In this document: positions 1-7,500 of the stretch, piece by piece | Position numbering within the stretch: the stretch's first letter is position 1 | Layout of the letters: every line of letters starts with the position of its first letter | Assembly (NCBI RefSeq): GCF_042648505.1 | Contig: NZ_JBHRXK010000012.1 | Location: forward strand, 1-29,571 | Length of the DNA stretch: 29,571 bases | DNA from: Lysobacter_L cavernae | Lineage (GTDB): Bacteria > Pseudomonadota > Gammaproteobacteria > Xanthomonadales > Xanthomonadaceae | Direction of reading: 5' to 3' | Position numbers and translations under genes: made by a program | The notes under the pieces: generated by a model | What the model saw: the letters and a program-made list of their open reading frames with translations, nothing else | Told to the model about the DNA's origin: nothing | Database searches by the model: none

Positions 1-57
1 CCCAACATGGCGCTCGGCGGCATCACCCCGGCGATGAAGCTGGCGATGGCCGCTTAG
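1..57 (+). CDS. Transposase C-terminus, IS3 family-like (partial)
   Basis: Eighteen codons in frame from base 1, ending in TAG at 55-57. The peptide PNMALGGITPAMKLAMAA resembles the end of IS3-family OrfB integrases, where a P-N/H-x-A-L-G-G-x-T-P motif follows the DDE core. The 5' part with the catalytic residues is beyond the window edge, so activity cannot be judged. An identical copy lies at 29515-29571 on the other strand. Family assignment rests on this short motif only. Confidence 0.65.
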   Translation, partial: PNMALGGITPAMKLAMAA

Positions 58-59
58 CT

Positions 60-85
60 CCACTTTTGGCGACTGCTAAAAGTGG
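60..85. terminator. Stem-loop at IS end
   Basis: CCACTTTTGGC and GCTAAAAGTGG pair over 11 positions, with one G-T wobble, around a GACT loop. It lies just after the transposase stop codon. It could terminate transposase transcription or block read-through in either direction. On the minus strand it also lies just beyond the stop of the immunity lipoprotein gene. The same hairpin recurs at 29487-29512. Confidence 0.5.
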
Positions 86-90
86 GGGGA

Positions 91-966
91 TTACCGCAAC
101 TGGACAACAACGAAGCCATATGATTTTGTTCCGTTGTTATCCAGGTTTCCCTTGATAACTAAACGATGTCCATCAGAGGAAAACGCGGCAAATCTGCCCG
201 TCTCAAGACTTGTATCAAGTGGAATTTTGAGGCTGAGCCCGCCGTTTCGGATCTCGCGAACTGTGATGGATTGTTGTTCAGGAGTGACGATGAATCGTCC
301 GTCAGGGCTGCTCAGGAAATGAGGCGTACCCAGATCAGGGGCGGCAACGTCGCAAACTTGTAAGCGACTCTCCCGGACGCAGAGAGTGAGCTGAGATCCA
401 TCCCACATTTCTGCAATGATTAATTCGCTGCCCTTAAAGCGTAGGTCAGCGACATTGCCGGCGGGCACGGTGCTGAAGACTTTATGTTTTTTGTCATCCG
501 ACAATTTGATCGAAGCTGTTTCGGGCTTGTCGGGGTTGGAAAGTTCAGTTGTCGCGATTAACTTTCCGCTCGGATGGATTGCGATCGGTGATGAATAGAG
601 AGCCTTGTTTTCACTGAAGATCACCTTCTTTCCGTTTACATCAAAAATATACGAGTGGAATGAGTCGGTGGCGTTGTTGTTCGGTGTAGAGACTTCATTC
701 CGGGAAGAGGTGACGAACAGTAGGTTGCCGGAAGGGTCCGGTGTAACCCATCGAGGTGTATCAGGAAGATCGCAGTCTTTAGAGTGCGTCATCGTATCGA
801 TGTGGAAGAATCTGCATCCTCCATCGCTCACGAGCGCGTCTTTAGAGAAGAAGAAGATGGAGCTGTCGACATTCTCTTGAGATTCGATAAATCGATACTT
901 TGCGCCCGCGTGGTTGGAGCACCCGCTCAATGCCAGAAGTGCAAGGGAAATGTAGACTGCCTTCAC
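91..966 (-). CDS. Putative T6SS immunity lipoprotein, beta-propeller-like; 3' end formed by IS
   Basis: This 291-residue exported lipoprotein starts with GTG and overlaps the effector stop as GTGA, so the two are translationally coupled. The N-terminus has a short hydrophobic segment and the lipobox LSGC (Cys16). The body carries repeated strand-turn motifs such as HPSGKLIATT, SPDGRFIVT and SSDGHRLVI, typical of WD40/TolB-type propellers. Its place directly after a peptidoglycan-attacking effector and its periplasmic location suggest it neutralises that effector; this is inference from context. The stop codon TAA at 91-93 and the last Arg codon lie inside the IS repeat, so the original C-terminus has probably been replaced. 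The gene is far AT-richer than the T6SS core (24 of 60 bases are G/C at 121-180), suggesting recent acquisition. No enzymatic motif is seen. Confidence 0.7.
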   Translation of the reverse strand: MKAVYISLALLALSGCSNHAGAKYRFIESQENVDSSIFFFSKDALVSDGGCRFFHIDTMTHSKDCDLPDTPRWVTPDPSGNLLFVTSSRNEVSTPNNNATDSFHSYIFDVNGKKVIFSENKALYSSPIAIHPSGKLIATTELSNPDKPETASIKLSDDKKHKVFSTVPAGNVADLRFKGSELIIAEMWDGSQLTLCVRESRLQVCDVAAPDLGTPHFLSSPDGRFIVTPEQQSITVREIRNGGLSLKIPLDTSLETGRFAAFSSDGHRLVIKGNLDNNGTKSYGFVVVQLR

Positions 967-3215
967 GGGGTGTCTCCAATAATTTGGTAAGCAGACTCAG
1001 TGCCAGCGAATCTTCTACCAAACGATGGCGCGTCCCATTGGTTGATAATTCGACTCACAGCGTCAGATGCGTTTCTATTGACTCCACCATCTGCAGCACG
1101 AGGGATTCCGTTCTTAACGCAGAACTGCCCGCCGGAATCAATGCAGTTATATGGAATGGTGCTAATTCGCTGAGGATCTGGAATAGGAGCTGGTCTCCTG
1201 CCTGCACGTGCCCACCAGTTTTCATCGAAATCTAACCCAGGGTTCAGCCACCCGCGGTACACCCAGTACTTTGAGTAATTGTCGCGGCCCGTAAGCTGCT
1301 TGAACCCGCGGCCTCTGAATTTCATTCCGTCGCCAACTTGACTTCTACCAGCATCAACTTGGGAGCGGGCCGGCGAGGTAAGGACGGGTCTTCTGGATGC
1401 ATCGCGGCCTATAACGACTGGGAGAATTCCGCCCTGCGCATTTCGCAATACACTACGATCGACGTTGCCTAGATCGTTACCAGCTCTTTCATAGTTGTGA
1501 AAGTAGCCGTAAAGATCAGTTGGGTCGTCGTAATAGCCGTTTGTCTCAGGCTGGAATGAAGGATGGTTTGGATTTCGCGCATAACTCACGGAGCCTTCGA
1601 CCATAAGCCTTAGGCCCATTGATTCGATCGAGCCTTGCCCAAAAAAATGGGATGTGCGGACATTGTTTCCGTTGAACAGGTATTTGCGGAGCACCTGATT
1701 GACTGCGAGCAGATACTGCGCCCTGACAGCCTGCGGTGTCTGTGGGTAAATTCTTGTAAGTTCATCGCTGGATATCCAGCCGCATTGTCTGATGTATCCG
1801 ATGAACTCGCGCGGATGGAAATGCCAGTGATTGCTGTCCAGGCCGGTATTGGCCTGCTCCCAGAAGCAGAGCGCTTCGACGTAGCGCTGGAATTCCGGGA
1901 AATCGGCCGGGGTCATGTAAGCCGGTTGAAGCGGGCCAGCTTGGGCTCCGGCCGGTGTTTCGCGGGTAAGCCAGTTCCATCGGGTGGCAACACTGCCCCG
2001 GTGCCATTCGGTCGGGAATTTGCAGATGACCCTCTTCAGGAAATTCTGGACGGCGGGATTGCGCAGGCGATTCGATGCTTCCTGGCGGGTGATGAGGGCG
2101 TCGTCGTTCTCGTCCAGAAGGCGACGTATGGCATCGGCGTTGCAACGGCTGTCACCATCCTGGTGATCATCCATCAAATGCCAGCCGGCCCAATGCGGGG
2201 CGTCGGCATCGCTGAACTTGGCCACTCCTGTGGCATTGAGGTTGACCCAGCCTTGTCCCGCAGGTGTACGGATTTGTCGCCAGTGGGGCGTATCGGCCGG
2301 GTTCAGCGCATCCGGGCCCAGCACACGCCCAAAGCGCAGCAATTCATAGACCGCGCTGTGGGCGGGCACGACGGCGGCACGAGCGGTGCGATACGCCTGC
2401 ACGATGGCACCGGCCGCGGCGTACAGATTGTATTCGGCGTTGTTCTCCGGGAGGGCTGCACCCAGCGTGGTTCCATCTGTCCGATAGGTGGTGACCTGCG
2501 CGTTGCCGCCTCCATAGCGGATGCCGACAAACAACGCCTCACCTAGTGGCGCGCCGCCTGTCGACACGGGTTGGTGCTGAGGTGGCCGTGTGGCGTGGAC
2601 CGGAGTGTCAGCAGGAAGACTGAAATACATCTCGCCGAACACGGCATCGGTGCGTCCATCTGCCCCAGTGGCTACTAGCCCGGTCCGTCGACCGATCAGA
2701 CGTTCTAGATTTTCGTCGTCGCAGACAATCTCAAAGTGCAGCATATTGGCCTCGCCTTCGAACATCCCGGCGCGCCCGATTTCCGTTTTTCGATTGATTG
2801 CTTGATTCGCCTGGACGCCACGGGCTATCGAATTCAAGTGTAAGTAGATCGAAAAGAAGCGCACCTGTGTGCCTTGGCCTTGGGCATTCGCACCGATCTC
2901 GTTGTCGTGGCGGATGACGATGACGCCGTCGTCCGTCCAGCCGTTGTAGCCCAGCGCATGGGCATCGATAGCGGCCGCGTCGGTGGGTCTGGCGGTTGGT
3001 TGCCGAGCATAAACGACGGTGCCGTCGGCAATGGCTCGTACTGGCAGGCGCTGATTGTTCTCAGTTGGCGCCGTGAGATGCATGCCGCCATGCCAGGCCA
3101 GCTCATGGCTGACTGGATAGGCGCCATGAGCGGCGGTTTGCATTGCACGCGCCAAAAAGGCCTCGTCGGCTTCATTCGCGCCACGTAGCGGCAGGAAGGG
3201 AGGGCTGATCAACAT
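963..3215 (-). CDS. T6SS cell-wall effector: degenerate M23-like domain plus GH19/lysozyme-like domain
   Basis: This is a 750-residue protein starting 11 bases after the vgrG-1 stop, with an AAGGAC ribosome site. Residues about 35-200 resemble M23 peptidases: WHGGMHLTAP at 41-50, FFSIYLHL at 120-127 and NMLHFEI at 157-163. The usual HxGxD is HGGMH and the usual HxH is M-L-H, so key zinc ligands appear replaced. Residues about 260-335 contain an SH3-like stretch ending GQGWVNLN. Residues about 505-750 look like a GH19 chitinase/lysozyme fold: HFFGQGSIES with Glu531 as candidate catalytic acid, Glu540, and FRGRGFKQLTGRDNY at 633-647. It probably cleaves peptidoglycan glycan strands of rival cells after VgrG-1 delivery. 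No signal peptide is seen, as expected for T6SS cargo. The immunity candidate follows immediately. GC content falls toward the 3' toxin domain. Confidence 0.8.
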   Translation of the reverse strand: MLISPPFLPLRGANEADEAFLARAMQTAAHGAYPVSHELAWHGGMHLTAPTENNQRLPVRAIADGTVVYARQPTARPTDAAAIDAHALGYNGWTDDGVIVIRHDNEIGANAQGQGTQVRFFSIYLHLNSIARGVQANQAINRKTEIGRAGMFEGEANMLHFEIVCDDENLERLIGRRTGLVATGADGRTDAVFGEMYFSLPADTPVHATRPPQHQPVSTGGAPLGEALFVGIRYGGGNAQVTTYRTDGTTLGAALPENNAEYNLYAAAGAIVQAYRTARAAVVPAHSAVYELLRFGRVLGPDALNPADTPHWRQIRTPAGQGWVNLNATGVAKFSDADAPHWAGWHLMDDHQDGDSRCNADAIRRLLDENDDALITRQEASNRLRNPAVQNFLKRVICKFPTEWHRGSVATRWNWLTRETPAGAQAGPLQPAYMTPADFPEFQRYVEALCFWEQANTGLDSNHWHFHPREFIGYIRQCGWISSDELTRIYPQTPQAVRAQYLLAVNQVLRKYLFNGNNVRTSHFFGQGSIESMGLRLMVEGSVSYARNPNHPSFQPETNGYYDDPTDLYGYFHNYERAGNDLGNVDRSVLRNAQGGILPVVIGRDASRRPVLTSPARSQVDAGRSQVGDGMKFRGRGFKQLTGRDNYSKYWVYRGWLNPGLDFDENWWARAGRRPAPIPDPQRISTIPYNCIDSGGQFCVKNGIPRAADGGVNRNASDAVSRIINQWDAPSFGRRFAGTESAYQIIGDTP

Positions 3216-3226
3216 GTCAGGTGTCC

Positions 3227-6200
3227 TTACCTGGAGAACGGGTACTTGCGTTTGGCCATAACCTGGCCTTGCGGCAGCAGTGAAAGGTCGGCCGCATTAC
3301 TCGCGCCGCCCCGAAACGGCTGCTGCGCCGCCTTGACCGTGAACTCGCCCGGGCAGGCGAAGGTGATGTCGCCGCCTTCCAGGGTGACCTGGGTTTGGCC
3401 GGCCTGCAGCACGATCTTCTGCTGGGCCAGCACGTCGATGCGCTCGTCGGTGGCGGTGACGGTGACCGACTGGTCGGCCAGCAGTTCCAGCGGGCCGGCG
3501 TGGGCCTGCAGGCTGACCGGGCCGTGGGCGGCGATGGTGCGGATCGGGCCGCGTTGGGCGAACACCGCGGCGGGGCCGCCGCTGACCGCGGCGACGGTCT
3601 GGCCGGCAACGAGGTGGGCGTCGTTCTGCACGGTCAGGTGCAGGTTCGCGCCGGCGTAGGCGAGGGCGCTGGCCGCGGTGGCGGCGGCGATGCGGTCGGG
3701 GGATTCGACGAACAGCAGCGGCCGCGCGAACCGTTCGACTGGGGTTCCGCCGTTGCGTGAGCCGCCGGACGGCTTGGTCGCCGCCTGGCCGTTGACGGGG
3801 CCGGTGTAGCGGCCGTCGTGTTCGACATCGAGCGCGGCGATCAGCGCGGTCTGCCCGGCATTGGCGGCCAGCGCCATGACCCGGTGCTGGCCGGCGGCGT
3901 CGCTGAGCGCCTGCGCGGTCTGCTCGGCGCCGCGCAGTTGCACCACCGCCTCGGCGACGTCGAACTGGGTCGAGGCGGCGTTGGCGCGGGCGCTGGCCGA
4001 GAGCAGCACGCCCTGGCCGGCCTGCAGGTTGGCCCAGCCCAGGGTGGCCAGGTCGAAGCCCTGGCCGCGCAGGGCGCCGCGCAGGCCGTTGTGGTGGTCG
4101 ATCAGGTAGCCCAGCTCGAGTCGACTGTCGGCCAGGCTGGTGTGCAGGCGCTGGCGCAGCTGGCCGGGGGCGTCGTCGACCAGCCATTGCTGGGTGCCGC
4201 TGCCGTCGAGCGACTGCGTGTGCAGGCCCGAGAGCGTACCGAGGTGGTTGCTGGCGTCGCTCAACGCGAACGGTGGCGCAACGTCACCGTTGAACAATTG
4301 ACCGCTGACCACCGGCTGGTCGATGTCGGCGTGCAGGAACTCGACCAGCACCTCGGCGCCGATGCGCGGCAGGGCGTGGCTGCCCCAGTTGGGGCCGGCC
4401 AGCCACTCGGCCACGCGCACCCAGGTGCCGCTGGTGTGGTCGCCCGGTGCGTGGCCGTCGGGGTGGCTGCTGGAGCCGGCGTCGTCGAGGCCGCCGGTGT
4501 GTGGCGCGGTGCCGCGCTGCCAGGCGAACTGGATGCGGACCTGATGGTCGCGGCTGGCGGTGTTGGCGGCGTCGGGCAGACCGACCACGCGCGCGGTCTG
4601 CGCGCCGGGCGCGAGCGGCTTGGGCCGCGCCAATGGCACGAGGGCGGTGGCGGCCGGCACGGCGAGGAAACGGTTGCGGTAGCTGCCGTGTTCGAGGCCG
4701 GCGTCATCGAGCAGGGCGAGGATGCCGGTGCCGAGGTTGTTGGCGGCGACGTGCTCGACCGCCACCGGCACGAAGCGCTGGCCGTCGAGATCGGGGTGCT
4801 GGCTCAGGGTGAAGGCGGCGCCGGCCTGCAGGCCGCGGCCGCTGCCGGCGCCGGCGTGCAGGTGCTGCGGCAAGCGCAGCGCGTCCAGGTGCAACTCGGC
4901 GGCTTGCTGGGCGTGGTCGCGCTGGGCGAAGCGGCCGGCGCGCGGCACGGTGTAGACCTCGCGCCGGGGCAGGTGCGGGCCGGCCGGGGCGGCGTCGGCG
5001 CTGGCCGAGAACGCCTCGACCTGTTCGGCCTGCCAGCTGGCGGTCGCGACCGCGTCGGGCACGGCCTGGCGCTGCTGCGTGAAGTGGGTGATCGCGTCGA
5101 GCGATTCGGTGGCGTTGTTGCGGTGGAAGCGCAACGACGCCGGCGTGGCCGTAGGCGGCTCGGCGCGGCGATCGAAGACCACCAGCGTGTGCGTGGCGTC
5201 GTCGCTCGCCTCGCCCTGCGCGTGCTCGAAGCGCCAGGCCAGGCCGGCCTCGGCGAGCAGGCGCACGACGAAGTCCCAGTCGCTCTCGCGGTACTGGGTG
5301 GTGATCGCGCGCTTCGGCAACGACTGGGCGACGTCGAAACGCCACGCCGCCTGCGGGTAGTCGGCGAACACGCGTTCGAGCACGCCGTGCACGTCGAGGT
5401 CCTGGAAAATCAGCGCGTTCCTGCGCAGCGCCAGCAGCGCCGTCCACGGCTCCATCGTCAGCCGATAACGCGCATAACCGCCGTCGCTGCCCAGTGGCGC
5501 GACCGCGGTGCACAGGCCGTGCCAGTGGCGCTGGCTTTCATCCGCCTGGCGCAGGCGCAGGTCGATCGGCTGGCCGAGCAGGGCGTGGGTATCGAGAAAC
5601 GCCGACAGCGACAGGCAATCGATCTCGAACTTGAACGGTGCGCACACCGCTTCAGAGCCTTCGAAGCGTTCGACCAGGAACGTGTCGGATAGAGGCCCGC
5701 CGGGCAGGGCGGTGTCGATCTCGAGCAGCCGCGGCTGGCCGGACAGCGTGGCGAGCAACTGGCTGGCGGCCCGCGAGAGCGTCGTCGGCGCCGCATCGCG
5801 CAGGATGGGCGCGCGCAGTTGCGGGGCGGTGAAATCCGGAGTGCGTCCTTGTGCGGCCGATGCGAAGCCGGTGGGCTGGCCGTGGATCGAGCCGGCCAGC
5901 GAATCCGTGCCCGGCGTGTCGGCGAAACCCGCGCCGAAGGATGTGCCCAGGTCGGGGACGCCGGCGGCGGCGTTGAGCTTGCCCGTCGCGAAGTCCGACA
6001 ACGAGGTCGGCACGGCCGTGCCCGCGAGGCCGAGATCACCCGCAGCGCCAGTCACGGCGTCCGTGGCGGTTGCCGTAGCCGCGGGCCCGGCCCACGTGGC
6101 GCCCAGGGCCGTGCTGCCTGCGATGGCAGAGACGGCCGGCGCGGCGACCGCGCTGAGCGACGCCGGCAGTGTCCCGCCCTGGCCCATCGCGGCGAGCGCG

Positions 6201-6553
6201 CTGGGCGCGAGTTGCGCCGCCACGTCCGCGCCATCGGCGCCGCGATGCAACGCCTGCAGCACCCCGGCGGCCATCGGCGCGACCGTGGCCAGCTTGCCGA
6301 GCAGGTCTTCGGTGGTGATCGCCGCCTCCATCACCTGCGCGACCTCGCTGGCGCGCGACACCTCGGGCAGCGTGGTGCGCGCCATCGCGATCAGCTCGTC
6401 GGCTAGCGCGCTGGTGTCGCCGCCGCCGCGGGCCATGCGCAGCAACTCGTCGGCAAGCGCGCTGGTCGGGCCGAACGCGGCCAGATCGGGATCGGCGGCG
6501 ACGGCGCTGGCGGCGGCATCGCCCAGGGTGAAGGGACTGTAGGGATCAGCCAT
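3227..6553 (-). CDS. vgrG: T6SS spike protein VgrG (VgrG-1) with long N-terminal extension
   Basis: This 1108-residue spike protein forms the trimeric tip on the Hcp tube. I chose the ATG at 6551-6553 because AAGGAG lies 8 bases upstream; an ATG 51 bases earlier has no comparable site. The canonical VgrG fold starts only near residue 268: the gp27-like part runs to about 640, the gp5 OB-fold around 710-755 (GPNWGSHALPRIGAEVLVEF), and a DUF2345-type beta-helix with repeated short strands from about 770 to 1080. The first ~265 residues are Ala-rich and include two near-identical segments, TSALADELLRMAR (30-42) and TSALADELIAMAR (47-59). The C-terminus has no obvious enzymatic domain. The next gene is its likely cargo, and no adaptor gene lies between them. 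The gene lies downstream of tssL but after a 142-base gap containing a perfect dyad. Confidence 0.92.
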   Translation of the reverse strand: MADPYSPFTLGDAAASAVAADPDLAAFGPTSALADELLRMARGGGDTSALADELIAMARTTLPEVSRASEVAQVMEAAITTEDLLGKLATVAPMAAGVLQALHRGADGADVAAQLAPSALAAMGQGGTLPASLSAVAAPAVSAIAGSTALGATWAGPAATATATDAVTGAAGDLGLAGTAVPTSLSDFATGKLNAAAGVPDLGTSFGAGFADTPGTDSLAGSIHGQPTGFASAAQGRTPDFTAPQLRAPILRDAAPTTLSRAASQLLATLSGQPRLLEIDTALPGGPLSDTFLVERFEGSEAVCAPFKFEIDCLSLSAFLDTHALLGQPIDLRLRQADESQRHWHGLCTAVAPLGSDGGYARYRLTMEPWTALLALRRNALIFQDLDVHGVLERVFADYPQAAWRFDVAQSLPKRAITTQYRESDWDFVVRLLAEAGLAWRFEHAQGEASDDATHTLVVFDRRAEPPTATPASLRFHRNNATESLDAITHFTQQRQAVPDAVATASWQAEQVEAFSASADAAPAGPHLPRREVYTVPRAGRFAQRDHAQQAAELHLDALRLPQHLHAGAGSGRGLQAGAAFTLSQHPDLDGQRFVPVAVEHVAANNLGTGILALLDDAGLEHGSYRNRFLAVPAATALVPLARPKPLAPGAQTARVVGLPDAANTASRDHQVRIQFAWQRGTAPHTGGLDDAGSSSHPDGHAPGDHTSGTWVRVAEWLAGPNWGSHALPRIGAEVLVEFLHADIDQPVVSGQLFNGDVAPPFALSDASNHLGTLSGLHTQSLDGSGTQQWLVDDAPGQLRQRLHTSLADSRLELGYLIDHHNGLRGALRGQGFDLATLGWANLQAGQGVLLSASARANAASTQFDVAEAVVQLRGAEQTAQALSDAAGQHRVMALAANAGQTALIAALDVEHDGRYTGPVNGQAATKPSGGSRNGGTPVERFARPLLFVESPDRIAAATAASALAYAGANLHLTVQNDAHLVAGQTVAAVSGGPAAVFAQRGPIRTIAAHGPVSLQAHAGPLELLADQSVTVTATDERIDVLAQQKIVLQAGQTQVTLEGGDITFACPGEFTVKAAQQPFRGGASNAADLSLLPQGQVMAKRKYPFSR

Positions 6554-6582
6554 GGCGAACCACTCCTTGAAGCATGGCGGTG

Positions 6583-6604
6583 ATGCACGCATCCGGGCGT
6601 GCAT
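6583..6604. promoter_or_regulatory. Perfect dyad in the vgrG-1 leader
   Basis: ATGCACGC and GCGTGCAT form a perfect 8+8 inverted repeat separated by 6 bases, about 30 bases upstream of the chosen vgrG-1 start. It could be an operator or an mRNA hairpin. It is not followed by a T-run in the direction of transcription, so a terminator is less likely. Function is unknown. Confidence 0.4.
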
Positions 6605-6695
6605 GAGGCGTGCGCAACGACCGCGGTCGACCTAACCCGTAGGCGGAAGCGGCAAGAGGCGGGATATCCATATCCATCGCAGGCTCATCGCCCGG

Positions 6696-7484
6696 TCAGG
6701 GCAGGGTGATGGTCAAGTGCGCGGTGCGCGCCGGCAGTTGCACGACCTCGTGATGGCGGGCCAGTTGCCGGTCGGTGCTGCGGTCGAGCAGCGCATGCAG
6801 GCCGAGGAAGCCGACCACGCCGACCGCCGCCATCGCCGCGGCCGGTGCCCACAGCGGCACCACCCGGCGCAGGGCGTGGGCGATCTTGTCCGGCGGCGCC
6901 CAGTGCGGGGCGAAACCGGCGCGCCGGCCCTTGAGGTAAGCGATCTCGTCGCCGAGGCGTGCGGTCAGGTAGCCGAGTTTTTCCGGCCCTTCCAGCCGGT
7001 ACTTGCCCTCGAAGCCGAGCAGCAGGCAGTAGTGGTAGACCTCCAGCGACGGCAGCCGCGGCGCGCCCTGCGCGCGCAGTTGTTCGAGGCGGTCGAAGAA
7101 GTGCTCGCCGGCCAGGTGTTCGCCGAACAGGCGCAGCTGCAGCGGGTTGCGCTCCCACTCCTCGCGCAGCGAGGACGGCTGCGACAGGATGGCCTCGTCG
7201 ACCGCGGCGCAGAACGCGTACTTGGCGGCGTAGATGTCCTCGGCAGCGATGCCGAGCTTGACCGCGCCGCGCTCGACGTTCTCGAGGAAACGCTGGATCG
7301 ACTCGACGAACGGGCCTTCGCTGGCCGGAAGCTGGCCGCGCTTGAGCAGCATCAGCAGGTAGAAGCCGTCCGACATCAGATCGAGCAGGCTGCGCGGCGT
7401 CGCGCCGGCGCCGGGTGTGGGATTGGCCAGTGCCGGTGACAGCGACGGCATGCCTTGCGGGACCGGAGGTTGCGGGTAGTTCAT
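6696..7484 (-). CDS. tssL: T6SS membrane-complex protein TssL (DotU/IcmH family)
   Basis: A 262-residue inner-membrane protein of the IcmH/DotU family, which with TssM and TssJ forms the trans-envelope complex. The N-terminal 30 residues are Pro-rich. The cytoplasmic helical domain spans about 31-190, with the conserved FCAAVDEAIL (91-100) and CLLLGFEGKY (153-162). A single transmembrane helix lies at about 209-233, followed by a short periplasmic tail. It has no C-terminal OmpA-type peptidoglycan-binding domain, so it is the short form. The start is ATG at 7482-7484 with GCAAGGAC just upstream, 16 bases after tssK. tssM, normally a close neighbour, does not follow. Confidence 0.9.
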   Translation of the reverse strand: MNYPQPPVPQGMPSLSPALANPTPGAGATPRSLLDLMSDGFYLLMLLKRGQLPASEGPFVESIQRFLENVERGAVKLGIAAEDIYAAKYAFCAAVDEAILSQPSSLREEWERNPLQLRLFGEHLAGEHFFDRLEQLRAQGAPRLPSLEVYHYCLLLGFEGKYRLEGPEKLGYLTARLGDEIAYLKGRRAGFAPHWAPPDKIAHALRRVVPLWAPAAAMAAVGVVGFLGLHALLDRSTDRQLARHHEVVQLPARTAHLTITLP

Positions 7485-7500
7485 GGCGTCCTTGCCTGCG

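Larger units (their letters stand above)
1..97 (+). mobile_element. Right (3') end of an insertion sequence, left copy
   Basis: These 97 bases are repeated exactly, in reverse complement, at 29475-29571. They hold the end of a transposase frame (1-57), then a strong stem-loop at 60-85, then a G-run and ATTACCGC. After base 97 the two copies diverge, so the IS end lies at or before 97. The transposase C-terminus looks like the IS3 family, but I see no terminal CA dinucleotide at the edge of the shared repeat, so the exact terminus and subgroup are unresolved. The rest of the element lies outside the window. Confidence 0.8.

Noticed and set aside
1635..2546. Plus-strand open frame of 303 codons opposite the wall effector
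   Set aside because: The effector strand shows real domain motifs and this frame shows none.
3818..5692. Plus-strand open frame of 624 codons opposite vgrG-1
   Set aside because: Antisense to a clear VgrG, with Gly/Val/Ala/Gln-rich low-complexity composition.
6554..6604. Upstream ATG that would add 17 residues to VgrG-1
   Set aside because: The strong AAGGAG lies before the later ATG, and the earlier one is part of the palindrome.
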